Part shown: in pieces, positions 39,583 to 49,526 of the stretch
Layout of the letters: each line of letters begins with the position of its first letter
How positions within the stretch are numbered: the stretch's first letter is position 1
Source of the DNA: Staphylococcus saccharolyticus
GTDB lineage: Bacteria; Bacillota; Bacilli; Staphylococcales; Staphylococcaceae
Direction: 5' to 3'
Length of the DNA stretch: 64,000 nucleotides
Assembly (NCBI RefSeq): GCF_900458815.1
Contig: NZ_UHDZ01000001.1
Span: forward strand, 558,001-622,000
Made by a program: the position numbers and the translations under genes
The notes under the pieces: model-generated
Seen by the model: only the letters and a program-made list of their open reading frames with translations
Databases searched by the model: none
Told to the model about the DNA's origin: nothing

Positions 39583-40974
39583 ATGAGTCAATGCCCAAAT
39601 TGTGATCATACAATCAATGACGATGCAACTCAATGTCCTAATTGTGGGCAATCATTAACAAGTAATAAAAAAAGAAAAAATAAGTCTAAATCCTCATCTC
39701 AATCATCGAATGATAATGCTACTAATCTTAAATTACGCAGAGTTGTTCCAATAGGAATTATTTATTTTATTGTCATACTTTTTATAGTTTTATTTTTCCT
39801 GCTGAAAAATTTTAATTCACCAGATGCACAAGCTAAAATTTTAATTAATGCTGTAGATAATAATGACACACAAAAGGTAGCTACCTTATTAAGTACGAAA
39901 GAGAATAAAGTCGACGCTGATGAAGCACAAGAATATATTAATTATGTAAAAAAAGAAGTAGGTATTAAAAGTTTTATCAACGATATTAGACAAACAGTTA
40001 AAAAGCTTAATGATAGTAATTCTAGCGTAGCTTCATATATTCAAACAAGAAGTGGTCAAGATGTATTAAGGATAAGTAAAAACGGTACAAGATATTTATT
40101 TTTTGATAATATGAGTTTTACTGCTCCAACAAAACAGCCTATTGCTAAACCTAAAGAAAAGACAAAATATGAGTTGAAAACTGGTGGCAAGAGAAAAACT
40201 GTCATTGCTGAAGCTGATAAAAATACACCACTAGGAAACTTTATTTCAGGTACTTATCATTTACCTGCTAAAAAAACTACAAAAAATGGAACTTTCAATG
40301 GGTATTTAAATTTTGATTTTAAAGAAAGTAATTCAGAAACCGTTGATGTGTCAGAAGATTTTGACCAATCTTATCTCAATATTAAGTTTAAGGGCGCTAA
40401 TAAATTAAACAGTAATTCTGAAAAAGTGAAGATTAATGATCGCACAATGTACTATTCACATTCAAAAGAATATGGGCCGTATCCTAAAACGAAAGATATT
40501 ACTATTTCAGCTACTGGAAAAGCAAAAGGTAAAACATTTAGTTCAGAGACTAAAACAATCAGTGCGGATGACTTAAAAGACAATACAAAAGTAACATTAG
40601 AATTTGATAGTGATAAAATTAATAGCTATGTTGAAAAAAAAGAAAAAGAAGAAAATAGTCTTAAAAATAAATTAACCGAATTTTTTAGTGGCTATTCTTT
40701 AGCAGTGAATTCTGCTTTTAATATGAATAATTTTGATTTTATTTCTAGTTATTTTAAGAAAAATTCTTCTATTTATAAAGAAATGAAAAATAGTTTTACT
40801 ACACATTCAACAGTTGATATTAATTCTCCACTAGTATTAAGTGCGAGTCGCAGTGGAGATAAGATTAAAACAACAATTCAACAGATTGATTCCTATGGTC
40901 ATTATATAAATAAAGATTATGAATTAGAAATTGATTCAGATAATAGTAATATGCAATTAACGAAAGAGGATTAG
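39583..40974 (+). CDS. tcaA: Teicoplanin resistance-associated membrane protein TcaA
   Basis: TcaA is a membrane protein whose loss raises glycopeptide resistance in S. aureus and which affects wall teichoic acid retention. The 463-residue product has a zinc-ribbon at the N-terminus (CPNC at residues 4-7 and CPNC at 18-21), a Lys/Ser-rich stretch, one membrane helix (about residues 53-73, [18 protein letters not shown]) and a large extracytoplasmic part of repeated beta-rich domains. ATG 39583 follows AGAGGTGA. It lies between tcaR and tcaB, and the reading frame is complete. Confidence 0.93.
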   Translation: MSQCPNCDHTINDDATQCPNCGQSLTSNKKRKNKSKSSSQSSNDNATNLKLRRVVPIGIIYFIVILFIVLFFLLKNFNSPDAQAKILINAVDNNDTQKVATLLSTKENKVDADEAQEYINYVKKEVGIKSFINDIRQTVKKLNDSNSSVASYIQTRSGQDVLRISKNGTRYLFFDNMSFTAPTKQPIAKPKEKTKYELKTGGKRKTVIAEADKNTPLGNFISGTYHLPAKKTTKNGTFNGYLNFDFKESNSETVDVSEDFDQSYLNIKFKGANKLNSNSEKVKINDRTMYYSHSKEYGPYPKTKDITISATGKAKGKTFSSETKTISADDLKDNTKVTLEFDSDKINSYVEKKEKEENSLKNKLTEFFSGYSLAVNSAFNMNNFDFISSYFKKNSSIYKEMKNSFTTHSTVDINSPLVLSASRSGDKIKTTIQQIDSYGHYINKDYELEIDSDNSNMQLTKED

Positions 40975-41029
40975 GGGGTATATTTGAATTTTATACAAGT
41001 TGTTAATTGATAGATAGGGAGGATTTATA

Positions 41030-42234
41030 ATGAGAAAGTCTGTGAATAAATCTATTTTATTCATAGTGATATTGGGGGTTTTGACTGCGTTTGGGCCATT
41101 ATCAATAGATATGTTTTTACCTGGATTACCTGATATTAAAGCTGATTTTGGCACGTCCGACTCTACTGCTTAAATAACTATTTCCTTATTTATGGTGGGC
41201 TTAGCATTTGGTAATCTTTTTGCCGGCCCTATTTCTGATACTCTAGGGCGAAGAAAATCACTCATTGTTGCAATGATTATTTTTACACTTGCAAGTATAG
41301 GAATTGTCTTTGTTACAAATATTTGGATAATGATTACACTTCGATTAGTTCAAGGACTAATTGGTGGTGCAGGGGAGATTATTTCTAGGGCCATTGCAAG
41401 CGATATGTATTCTGGTAATGAATTGACTAAATTCTTATCTCTCCTAAATGTTAGTCAACGGTATTGCACCTGTAATAGCTCCTGCGCTTGGTGGCTTAAT
41501 TTTGAGTTTTGCCACATGGCGAATGGTGTTTATTGTGTTTTAACCATTTTTGGTTTAATGATGCTATTTGGGATTCTATTTAAGGTTACAGAGTCATTGA
41601 GTAATGATCGTCGAGTCGATAGCCATTTAAGTACACTATTTCAAAGCTTTAAGTTTCTGTTTATGACACCGCGCTTTGTATTACCAATGCTTATTCAAGG
41701 GTTTTCATTTATCTTATTATTCACTTATATTTCTGCATCACCATTTATTGTCCAAAAAATTTATGGGTTTTCACCTTTACAATTTAGTATCATGTTTGCA
41801 TCTATTGGTATTACGTTGACTATTTCTAGTCAGTTAACAGGAAAGCTCGTTGATTATGTTGAAAGACACTTACTTTTAAGAATGATGACAATGATACAAA
41901 TTTTAGGAGTCGTTATTGTTACAGTGACTTTAATCAATCACTTTAACACTTTAATTTTTGGATTCTTGCCATTGGCTTTGTTATTCTTCTTGCTCCAGTA
42001 ACAGGTGTAGCAACACTTGGTTTTTCAATTGCCATGGATGAGAGTAAAAGTGGAAAAGGAAGTTCATCTAGTCTTCTGGGATTGTTTCAAACCTTACTTG
42101 GAGGTTTGATGTCTCCATTGGTTGGTATAAAAGGTGAGACAAATTCGATGCCTTATATTATAATCATTACTTTTACAGCTATGATACTTGTTATATTACA
42201 AATCATTAATAAGAAAGTATTTAAAAAAAGCTAA
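41030..42234 (+). pseudogene. tcaB: Bcr/CflA-type MFS transporter TcaB, inactivated
   Basis: TcaB is a 12-helix drug-efflux-type carrier. It starts at ATG 41030 after AGGGAGGA with MRKSVNKSILFIVILGVLTA and GPLSIDMFLPGLPDI. An in-frame TAA at 41171-41173 (STA*ITISLFMVG) most likely came from CAA by a single C to T change. Further on the frame shifts after SLL near 41448, shifts back near 41541 (FIVLTIFGLM) and is lost again near 41960 (expected LLAPVTGVATLGFSIAM). Motif A (FAGPISDTLGRRKS) is still clear. It is not functional; tcaR and tcaA are intact. Confidence 0.88.
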
Positions 42235-42320
42235 ACCTCATTCATGAAACCAATTTCTTAATAGGTTTTGAGATTTAAACTTACGTGAAAGTGATTGTCT
42301 TCATTGTCAGGCTTAGCTTT

Positions 42321-42872
42321 TTAACGTTGTAATTTTACAGTATTTGCTAATAGAACTTCAGCAACTTCTTTAGGAGATTCTTCGCAACCATTACGTAACC
42401 AATCAATAAATATACCAGCTTGGCCTCCTACTGAATAAATAATAAACATACGTTTATTGGTAATAGAAGTTTCATATCTGTCCATCACTTTTTCGTAGTA
42501 ACATTTGGTTACATTAATATAATCTAAAGCGATATCTTTATTTGGATGCGTTACTAAAGTTGCTTTAAAATATGCTTCTTTACGTTTAATGTATTTAGCA
42601 ATAAGTAAGAAAAATTTATATAATTTCTTTTGATCAGTTTTAATATTATGAAAATCATGATAGAAAGAATTAAGTAACGTCATATACTTATTTAGGTGAT
42701 AATTTTGAATTTTTTCTAATAATTGATATTTATCTTGAAAATGATCGTAAAAAGTAGAACGATTTACGCCACTATATGCACAAACCATTTTAGTTGTGAT
42801 TTCCTCAAATGGATAATCTTCTAATAGTTCAACAAGACTCTTTATAATTCTATATTTTGCACGTTGTTTCAT
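42321..42872 (-). CDS. TetR-family regulator of the adjacent efflux genes
   Basis: This 183-residue product has a TetR-type DNA-binding domain (about residues 1-50: PFEEITTKMVCAYSGVNRST followed by FYDHFQDKYQLLEK) and a C-terminal TetR_C-like ligand domain (CEESPKEVAEVLLANTVKL). It is divergent from emrA/emrB-type genes with two nested inverted repeats in between, so it most likely represses the efflux pair and its own gene. The ligand is unknown. It is intact and begins at ATG 42872. Confidence 0.86.
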   Translation of the reverse strand: MKQRAKYRIIKSLVELLEDYPFEEITTKMVCAYSGVNRSTFYDHFQDKYQLLEKIQNYHLNKYMTLLNSFYHDFHNIKTDQKKLYKFFLLIAKYIKRKEAYFKATLVTHPNKDIALDYINVTKCYYEKVMDRYETSITNKRMFIIYSVGGQAGIFIDWLRNGCEESPKEVAEVLLANTVKLQR

Positions 42873-42892
42873 TATTTCACCTTGAGAATTAG

Positions 42893-42966
42893 AGAGTTAA
42901 ATTATAAAAAATGTAAGCCAACACAATTATAAAAAGTGTTGGTGTATTTTTTAGTTACTTAACTCT
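42893..42966 (+). promoter_or_regulatory. Two concentric inverted repeats between tetR and emrA-like gene
   Basis: CCAACAC (42918-42924) and GTGTTGG (42936-42942) form a dyad centred at 42930. AGAGTTAA (42893-42900) and TTAACTCT (42959-42966) form an outer dyad with the same centre. A TATAAT at 42966-42971 is a likely -10 for the rightward genes, and TATAAT on the minus strand lies near 42902-42907. The inner dyad is a good candidate for a TetR operator. Confidence 0.6.
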
Positions 42967-43011
42967 ATAATAGATAAAGTGAATTTTAAAAGCAAATAGG
43001 AGGGTATATTC

Positions 43012-43659
43012 ATGAAGAAAATGATATTAATCAATGTGATTACTATCATTGTCCTAGTTGTCATTGGTGTACTAGGTTTCTGGTTCTGGAATAATGCGAC
43101 AAGTTATGTGACAACAGACAATGCTAAAGTAGACGGAGATCAAATCAAAATCTCAAGTCCTGCATCAGGGCAAATTAAAGCTCTTGATGTGAAACAAGGA
43201 GATAAACTTAAAAAAGGTGACAAAGTTGCGGAAGTTTCAGCACAAGGTCAAGATGGTCAATCTAAAGATATGAGCATCAAAATGCCTCAAAACGGAACTA
43301 TCGTTAAAACTGATGGCATGGAAGGTTCTATGTCACAAGCAGGTAATCCAATCGCTTACGCATATAATTTAGATGATTTATATATTACTGCAAACGTTGA
43401 TGAAAAAGATATTTCTGATGTAGAAAAAGGAAACGATGTAGATGTTGATATCGACGGTCAAAAAGCTCCAATTAAAGGTAAAGTTAAAGAAGTGGGTCAA
43501 GCAACAGCAGCAAGTTTCTCATTAATGCCTTCATCTAACAGTGACGGTAACTATACTAAAGTATCTCAAGTCGTACCAGTAAAAATTTCTCTAGATTCTG
43601 AACCATCTAAAAATGTTGTTCCAGGTATGAACGCTGAAGTTAAAATCCATAAAAATTAA
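43012..43659 (+). CDS. EmrA/HlyD-type membrane fusion protein, short form
   Basis: The 215-residue product has one N-terminal helix (about residues 5-25) and an outer domain with a split lipoyl/barrel-sandwich fold: first half TTDNAKVDGDQIKISSPASG, second half about residues 80-110, followed by a beta-barrel ending VPGMNAEVKIHKN. The long coiled-coil hairpin of Gram-negative EmrA is missing, as usual in Firmicutes. It is 12 nt before the EmrB-type gene with which it should form a drug efflux unit. The start at 43012 follows AGGAGGGT. Confidence 0.85.
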   Translation: MKKMILINVITIIVLVVIGVLGFWFWNNATSYVTTDNAKVDGDQIKISSPASGQIKALDVKQGDKLKKGDKVAEVSAQGQDGQSKDMSIKMPQNGTIVKTDGMEGSMSQAGNPIAYAYNLDDLYITANVDEKDISDVEKGNDVDVDIDGQKAPIKGKVKEVGQATAASFSLMPSSNSDGNYTKVSQVVPVKISLDSEPSKNVVPGMNAEVKIHKN

Positions 43660-43671
43660 GGGGGTCATCGT

Positions 43672-45663
43672 ATGACAGCGACCTTCATTATTATTTATAT
43701 AGTAATAGCGCTCATACTTATTGGTCTTATTAATATCTTTTTCTTAAAATCTAAGAAAAAGTCAAAAGACAAACAAGTGGAACAACGTTCGACTAAAGAT
43801 TCTAAGAGACAATGCTATCAATCTAAATTTAAAGCAAGTGATCTAGAAAATATTGAAGATGACAAAAGAAAACATAAATTTGATTCAACACAACATGAAA
43901 CACCAATTTCTTCTAAAACTATGGATTCAGATAGTAAGTATGAAAATCAACATAATTATTTAATACGTTCAAAACAAGATGACGATAAAGAAGATAAACA
44001 GGGGCATCATCAAGAGGGACACTATAACACAGAGATAAATGATGTTTTAAACCCTATCGACCCGAACTCTACTGAAGGAAAAGTCAACAAAAAAATTAAA
44101 AATCAAGAATCTAATTTTATCTTTGGTAAAGGTATAACAAGAGGTAAAATTTTAGCAGCAATGTTATTCGGTATGTTCATTGCAATACTTAATCAAACAT
44201 TATTAAACGTTGCATTGCCTAAAATTAATACTGAATTTAATATCACTGCATCGACTGGTCAATGGTTGATGACAGGATTTATGTTAGTCAATGGAATTTT
44301 AATCCCAATTAGTGCCTTCCTATTTAATAAATATTCTTATAGAAAGTTATTTATTGTAGGACTGGTACTCTTTACAATGGGTTCTTTAGTCTGTGCCATT
44401 TCAATTAATTTTCCAGTGATGATGAGCGGTCGTGTATTACAGGCAATTGGTGCAGGTATTCTAATGCCGTTAGGTTCTAACGTTATTGTTACCATCTTCC
44501 CACCTGAGAAACGTGGTGTAGCAATGGGAACAATGGGTATCGCTATGATTTTAGCTCCAGCTATCGGACCTACCCTTTCTGGTTATATCGTTCAAAACTA
44601 TCATTGGAATGTAATGTTTTACGGTATGTTCTTTATCGGCTTAGTAGCGATAGTAATTGGTTTATTCTGGTTCAAACTCTATCAAAGTACAACTAATCCA
44701 AAAGCTGATATACCAGGAATTATATTTAGTACGATTGGATTTGGCGCTTTATTATACGGTTTCTCTGAAGCTGGTAATAAAGGATGGGGTTCAACTGAAA
44801 TTGTAAGTATGTTTGTTATTGGTACTATTTTTATCATCTTGTTTGTAATTAGAGAATTAAGAATGAAAGCACCAATGTTAAGTTTAGAAGTATTAAAATA
44901 TCCAACATATACGCTCACTACAGTGATTAATATGATTGTGATGATGAGTTTATATGGTGGTATGATTTTACTTCCATTATACTTACAAAATTTAAGGGGA
45001 TTCTCATCGCTTGATTCTGGTTTATTACTCTTACCAGGAGCCTTAGTTATGGGTGCACTAGGTCCAGTAGCTGGTAAGTTATTAGATACTATCGGTATTA
45101 AACCACTAGCTATTTTTGGTATTGGAATAATGACTTATGCGACATGGGAGTTAAGTAAGTTAAATCTTGAGACGCCTTACCTTCATATTATGGGGATTTA
45201 CGTATTACGTTCGTTTGGTATGGCATTTATTATGATGCCAATAATGACAGCAGGTATGAATGCTTTACCTAGTCGATTAATTTCTCATGGTAATGCTTTT
45301 GTAAATACGATGAGACAATTAGCTGGTTCAATTGGTACAGCTATATTAGTTACAGTGATGACAACACAACAAACAAATCATGTTGCAGCCTTTGGCGATG
45401 AGTTGGACAAAACTAATCCAATGATTCAAGATCATATGCATGAATTAGCACAACAGTATGGTGGAGAATCAGGTGCGTTAAAAGTACTATTAGAATATGT
45501 TAATAAACTTGCCTCTGTTGAAGGTGTGAATGATGCATTTATTGTTGCAACTATCATTAGTGCGATTGCTTTAGTTTTAAGTTTCTTCTTACAAAGTAAG
45601 AAAAAAGCAGAATTATCAGCACAAAAAGCGAATGCTAAAGATAAAGCAACGCATCAAGAGTAA
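43672..45663 (+). CDS. EmrB/QacA-type MFS efflux pump with an N-terminal extension
   Basis: This 663-residue DHA2-type drug/proton antiporter has a 14-helix core from about residue 157 (GKILAAMLFGMFIAILNQTL) to 645. Motif C-like GMAIMILAPAIGPTLSGY-type residues are seen around 280-300, and the loop after helix 2 has NKYSYRKLF. Unusual is the N-terminus: an extra helix at residues 4-25 and then about 130 charged, presumably disordered residues (Lys/Asp/Gln/His rich) before the core. Typical EmrB is near 500 residues. The gene starts at ATG 43672 after GGGGGTCATC and forms an operon with the fusion protein. It is controlled by the divergent TetR, by inference. Confidence 0.86.
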   Translation: MTATFIIIYIVIALILIGLINIFFLKSKKKSKDKQVEQRSTKDSKRQCYQSKFKASDLENIEDDKRKHKFDSTQHETPISSKTMDSDSKYENQHNYLIRSKQDDDKEDKQGHHQEGHYNTEINDVLNPIDPNSTEGKVNKKIKNQESNFIFGKGITRGKILAAMLFGMFIAILNQTLLNVALPKINTEFNITASTGQWLMTGFMLVNGILIPISAFLFNKYSYRKLFIVGLVLFTMGSLVCAISINFPVMMSGRVLQAIGAGILMPLGSNVIVTIFPPEKRGVAMGTMGIAMILAPAIGPTLSGYIVQNYHWNVMFYGMFFIGLVAIVIGLFWFKLYQSTTNPKADIPGIIFSTIGFGALLYGFSEAGNKGWGSTEIVSMFVIGTIFIILFVIRELRMKAPMLSLEVLKYPTYTLTTVINMIVMMSLYGGMILLPLYLQNLRGFSSLDSGLLLLPGALVMGALGPVAGKLLDTIGIKPLAIFGIGIMTYATWELSKLNLETPYLHIMGIYVLRSFGMAFIMMPIMTAGMNALPSRLISHGNAFVNTMRQLAGSIGTAILVTVMTTQQTNHVAAFGDELDKTNPMIQDHMHELAQQYGGESGALKVLLEYVNKLASVEGVNDAFIVATIISAIALVLSFFLQSKKKAELSAQKANAKDKATHQE

Positions 45664-45684
45664 AAATATTTAAGAGATGTAAAT

Positions 45685-45726
45685 AAGCCACTTACGTTTT
45701 TATGGGAAGCGTAAGTGGCTTTTTTA
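45685..45726 (+). terminator. Strong terminator after emrB-like gene
   Basis: AAGCCACTTACG pairs perfectly with CGTAAGTGGCTT, and TTTT follows. Confidence 0.88.
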
Positions 45727-45754
45727 AAATAAAATGATATGCTAGTTTAAATTT

Positions 45755-46393
45755 TTATCTAATTCGTGCTAAACGATTGCGGAAGAATAAGCTGATAATA
45801 ATTAGTGCAATACTGCATGCGAGTAATATTAATGCATTATGAATAGCATCAGCTTCTGTAATAACCTGGTTTGGCGAAACAGTTAGGTAATACTGCTTAA
45901 GTGATTCAGAAATTTTTTGAGCAATGGTATGAATGATATAACTAAAATACAATGTAATAAACAACATACTAGCTAAAATTAAAATGTTAAGCACTTTAAG
46001 TACAGTACGATTGAGAATCACTGTAATGACAGTAACAAACATACTAACCAAACAAAGTACAAACAATACATTAAAAATAACGATTAAATGATCAACAGAA
46101 TGTTGTAAATCATCTATATTACCTAAATTAAGATTTAAGTCTCCAATTTTAGTTACCGTATCCTGAAAATTGCGCAATTGATGAAAATTTATAGGGTCAT
46201 CGGCAAAAGAAATATTAAAAATCGGTTGTTTTAACATACTATATCCTGTTATAGCAGTTAAAATAAATACGATAGCTTGAATGATAGTACTCACCCATGA
46301 GCGTTTTTTCTTACCATATCTTTTACCGCGATGCATTTCTTGGTGATAAAATTGTGAGTCAAAATCATTTAAATTTTGCTTAGTTTCAGACAT
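45755..46393 (-). CDS. Four-helix membrane protein of unknown function
   Basis: The 212-residue product has a basic cytoplasmic N-terminus (RGKRYGKKKRSW), then helices at about 34-52, 97-122, 129-152 and 186-204, separated by a first outer loop of about 40 residues. I do not recognise a family. The start at ATG 46393 follows GAGGAGGC on the minus strand. It is a single gene and converges with the efflux operon. It is intact. Confidence 0.65.
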   Translation of the reverse strand: MSETKQNLNDFDSQFYHQEMHRGKRYGKKKRSWVSTIIQAIVFILTAITGYSMLKQPIFNISFADDPINFHQLRNFQDTVTKIGDLNLNLGNIDDLQHSVDHLIVIFNVLFVLCLVSMFVTVITVILNRTVLKVLNILILASMLFITLYFSYIIHTIAQKISESLKQYYLTVSPNQVITEADAIHNALILLACSIALIIISLFFRNRLARIR

Positions 46394-46609
46394 GATGATG
46401 CCTCCTCTATAGTCAACTTTTTTTCTTTATCATTTTCATATTTTGTCTGTTATAATTGGCTTTATTCAAGTATCTTAACAAATCAACATTGATTTGCCTC
46501 AAACTTTATTGACATATTCAACATTATATCTTTCTTATACATAGGTATATAGGTATTTAAACAAATTGTTTTCTAAATTTAAAATTGAAAAAGGTAGGTT
46601 CAGATAATA

Positions 46610-47509
46610 ATGAGAAGTAAAATGATGAACAGAGTTGTTAATAAGTATATTCTTCATAACAGATCCATTTTCTTTAAAAATAATGCTGAAGTAGAACATT
46701 TTCTTGAAAAAAGAAAAGATGAAAATAGTAAAAAGCACAAACAACCTGCGACATTAAATGTGAAATCTAACCTTGATCAATTAACTTTAGATGGGATGCA
46801 AGTGTTTAGATTTAATTTTAGACATGAAACGCGTAAAAAAATTCTATACCTACATGGAGGATATAATGTTTTACAACCTTCTCCTTTTCATTGGAGATTA
46901 CTAGATAAATTAACTTTAAATACACTACACGAAGTGATTTTGCCTATCTATCCTAAAGCACCAGAATATCACATCGACGACACATATCAAGCAATTAGAA
47001 AAGTTTATAATCAATTAGTTGATAAAGTGGGAGCTAAGCATATCGTTGTTATGGGTGATGGGTCTGGTGGTGGTCTAGCTTTACGTTTAGTGCAAACATT
47101 GATAGAAGAACAACAACCTACACCAAAACAACTCTTTCTTATTTCGCCATTGTTAGATGCCACTTTATCTAATCCGAATATTACTCAAGATTTAGTGGAA
47201 AAGGATATTTTAGTTAGTAAATATGGTGTCAATGAATTGATGAAGACATGGGCTAATGACTTACCATTATTTGATAAGCGTGTTTCACCAATATATGGAG
47301 AGATAAAAGGATTACCGCCTGTATATATTTTCGGTGGTGGAAGAGAAATTAATAATCCAGATATGAATTTATTTGCATACTTATTAGAGGAACAAGGTCA
47401 ATTTGTTGACTTCAAGGAGTATTCTAAAATGGTTCACGATTTTCCAATTTATCCTATAAGACAATCACATAAAGTTCTAAAACAAATTACTAAAGCAATT
47501 CAGGAATAA
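46610..47509 (+). CDS. Alpha/beta hydrolase (HSL/carboxylesterase-type)
   Basis: The 299-residue product belongs to the hormone-sensitive-lipase branch of serine hydrolases. The oxyanion-hole motif is ILYLHGGYNVLQPSPFHW (about residue 82). The nucleophile elbow is GDGSGGGLALRL (Ser about 147), which fits the usual G-D-S-A-G-G family pattern. Asp and His of the triad probably lie in the late part (GGGREINNPD and MVHDFPIYP). It likely hydrolyses short-chain esters. The start at 46610 has a loose ribosome site (AAAAGGTAGG). It stands alone and is intact. Confidence 0.8.
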   Translation: MRSKMMNRVVNKYILHNRSIFFKNNAEVEHFLEKRKDENSKKHKQPATLNVKSNLDQLTLDGMQVFRFNFRHETRKKILYLHGGYNVLQPSPFHWRLLDKLTLNTLHEVILPIYPKAPEYHIDDTYQAIRKVYNQLVDKVGAKHIVVMGDGSGGGLALRLVQTLIEEQQPTPKQLFLISPLLDATLSNPNITQDLVEKDILVSKYGVNELMKTWANDLPLFDKRVSPIYGEIKGLPPVYIFGGGREINNPDMNLFAYLLEEQGQFVDFKEYSKMVHDFPIYPIRQSHKVLKQITKAIQE

Positions 47510-47583
47510 GTTTTCAAAGAGGTGAGAATATCACTAGAATTCAAAAGTGCAACACGTTATTCATCTCAACCTCTATGAACTAT

Positions 47584-48034
47584 TTATACAATGAGTGAAT
47601 TGATATAGTTTACAATATAATGTTGTCCTTTAGTGGAATAAAAAGTATCTAAAAACTTATTAAATCGATGGGGAATGTCTGTATAATTGCTGAATTCATA
47701 CTGTAATTCTATACTTTTATTACAAACGTTGATAATTTTTTAAAAAGTCGTCGTCATTAATGTTATCTTCAAATAACATTGAAATCTCATCAATAGCGCG
47801 CTTTTGTCCTTGCAAATAACTCATATGAATTGCGCGTTTCATTAATTGCACAGATGGACCATTGATAACCAATTTTTTGAGTTCATTCATTTCGCTTAAT
47901 TCAAATTTGACATTATCACGTAAATCCATTATTTCATTTGTAATTTTTGCCGAATAGACATGTTTATTCTCCTTTTCTTGGTAATGGATGTGATGGCCTA
48001 TCTGTGACGGCCATTCTATTTGTTCCTGTTCCAT
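47584..48034 (-). pseudogene. Unknown protein, frameshifted, in frame with the tail of the thioesterase gene
   Basis: From about ATG 48034 the minus strand reads MEQEQIEWPSQIGHHIHYQE and MDLRDNVKFELSEMNELKKL, to FLKNYQRL. A one-base shift near 47725 would continue it with VCNKSIELQYEFSNYTDIP and STKGQHYIVNYINSLIV, ending at 47584. The first about 25 residues belong to the end of the thioesterase (WPSQIGHHI), so two genes may be run together. An internal ATG before DLRDNV could be the real start of the second gene. I recognise no domain in it. Confidence 0.5.
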
Positions 48035-48045
48035 AGCATATGTTT

Positions 48046-48435
48046 CTATCGATGTTTGATATTGCTTTGGAAATGGGCTGAACGGTGATTCACCTTGTTA
48101 ATTCCCATCATCACTTCATTAGTTGCTACAACAACACCATCTGAACGATTCATCCTTAGAAAGAAATAGGTACGTTTTTCATCATAATCATATAGAAATA
48201 ATTCTATTGTATAATGTTGTCCTAATGACATTTCTGCTAAAAATGTCGTGTGTGTTTCGAGCGTAAAAACTGTACGTTGATATAAATCACGCTCTTTTAA
48301 AGACAAGCCATGGCTATAATTAAATTCGTTGATGACTTTACTAAATATGACATTATAGTATGCATCATGTATATGGTTATTATAATCAATTAAGTCTTTT
48401 GTCACTGTTTTTGTAACCTTGAAAGTTTTTGACAT
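48046..48435 (-). pseudogene. Hotdog-fold thioesterase, frameshifted near its 3' end
   Basis: The product (start ATG 48435, MSKTFKVTKTVTKDLIDYNN) is a 4HBT-type thioesterase: DYNNHIHDAYYNVIFSKVIN carries the family's catalytic-side residues and the long helix, followed by beta strands such as FTLETHTTFLAEMSLGQHY and YFFLRMNRSDGVVVATNEVM. The frame stops after HFQSNIKHR at 48046. In the next frame the sequence PFPKQYQTSIETYAMEQEQI leads into WPSQIGHHI, which matches the tail of related staphylococcal thioesterases. So the true end lies in the gene region at 47.9 kb. One indel near 48085 would explain this; sequencing error is possible. Confidence 0.7.
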
Positions 48436-48533
48436 CTTAGAAATCACCCTTTATTTTACTCATTAAAAATAACACATACATGTGAATCATTTCATGATAA
48501 AATGTAACTGTGATAGTTAGAGGGGGAAGTAAG

Positions 48534-49499
48534 ATGATGATGACCATAAGATTCCAATCTTTAACGCAACCTCTTACGGAAATTTCAAACATTCAAGAGA
48601 TTCCTAAAGATGCTACGATTATATGGTACGATTTTGAAGATGCTTCAGATAAGGAAAATGAATTTTTAAGAAATAATTTTAATTTTAACTATTTAGAAAT
48701 AGACGACGCGATTAATGGTGTTCCGAGGGTAAAATATAAAGAATATAAGGAATATCAGTATATGATTTTCCATAGCATTATCGATGATGATTACTCACCA
48801 ATTTCACTAAGCGTATTCTTACAGAATAAAATTTTAGTTACATATCATCATAAACCGTTTCAATCTCTAAAAAAAGTTGCAAAATATAATGCTGACAGTC
48901 ATGATAATGAATTAGATTGTGCGGATATAGTGATTCATATTTTAGACAGCATGGTTGATAAATATTTCAATTTTGTATACGGTATCGAAGATAAAGTTTA
49001 TACCTTTGAAGCTAGACATGTTGATGATCGCTACAGTAAGAGTGTTATGGAAAATGTCTTTCAGTTACGCTCTGATTTGATTAAAATTAAACGTGTCCTT
49101 TTTCCTATGCAAGAAGTTGTAGACACAATTAAAAGCGAGGGTAATATCATTAAAGATGCTAAACATCGAATGTATATTCAGCATATTGATGACCATTTGA
49201 TTAAACAAAGAAGTGTGATACGAACATCGCAAGAAATGACGAATGAAATCCGTGAAAATTACGAGTTATTTACATCGTTTAGAATGAATAGTATTATGCA
49301 GATTCTAACGTTAGTTTCAGTTATTTTTTCACCATTAACATTTATTGCAGGAGTTTATGGTATGAACTTTGACTACATTCCTGAATTGAAATGGCATTAT
49401 GCTTATTTTATTTGTTTAGGAGTAATGCTCGTTATAACAATTATTTTGGTTATCTTCTTTAAAAGAAAAAATGGTTTTAAACCTAAAATTAAAGTTTAA
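48534..49499 (+). CDS. CorA-family divalent cation transporter (second copy)
   Basis: The 321-residue product has an N-terminal cytoplasmic domain, stalk helices and two C-terminal helices (about residues 258-280 and 290-312) with the signature YGMNFDYIPEL between them. The tail is Lys-rich (KRKNGFKPKIKV). I use the first ATG of the ATGATGATG run at 48534, since GAGGGGGAAG lies just upstream; a GTG or ATG at 48510 has no ribosome site. It is unlinked to its neighbours, though only 27 nt separate it from fni. It differs strongly from the CorA at 15.8 kb, so they may serve different ions. Confidence 0.87.
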   Translation: MMMTIRFQSLTQPLTEISNIQEIPKDATIIWYDFEDASDKENEFLRNNFNFNYLEIDDAINGVPRVKYKEYKEYQYMIFHSIIDDDYSPISLSVFLQNKILVTYHHKPFQSLKKVAKYNADSHDNELDCADIVIHILDSMVDKYFNFVYGIEDKVYTFEARHVDDRYSKSVMENVFQLRSDLIKIKRVLFPMQEVVDTIKSEGNIIKDAKHRMYIQHIDDHLIKQRSVIRTSQEMTNEIRENYELFTSFRMNSIMQILTLVSVIFSPLTFIAGVYGMNFDYIPELKWHYAYFICLGVMLVITIILVIFFKRKNGFKPKIKV

Positions 49500-49526
49500 C
49501 TTATTTATACAAAGGTAGGTATTTCA

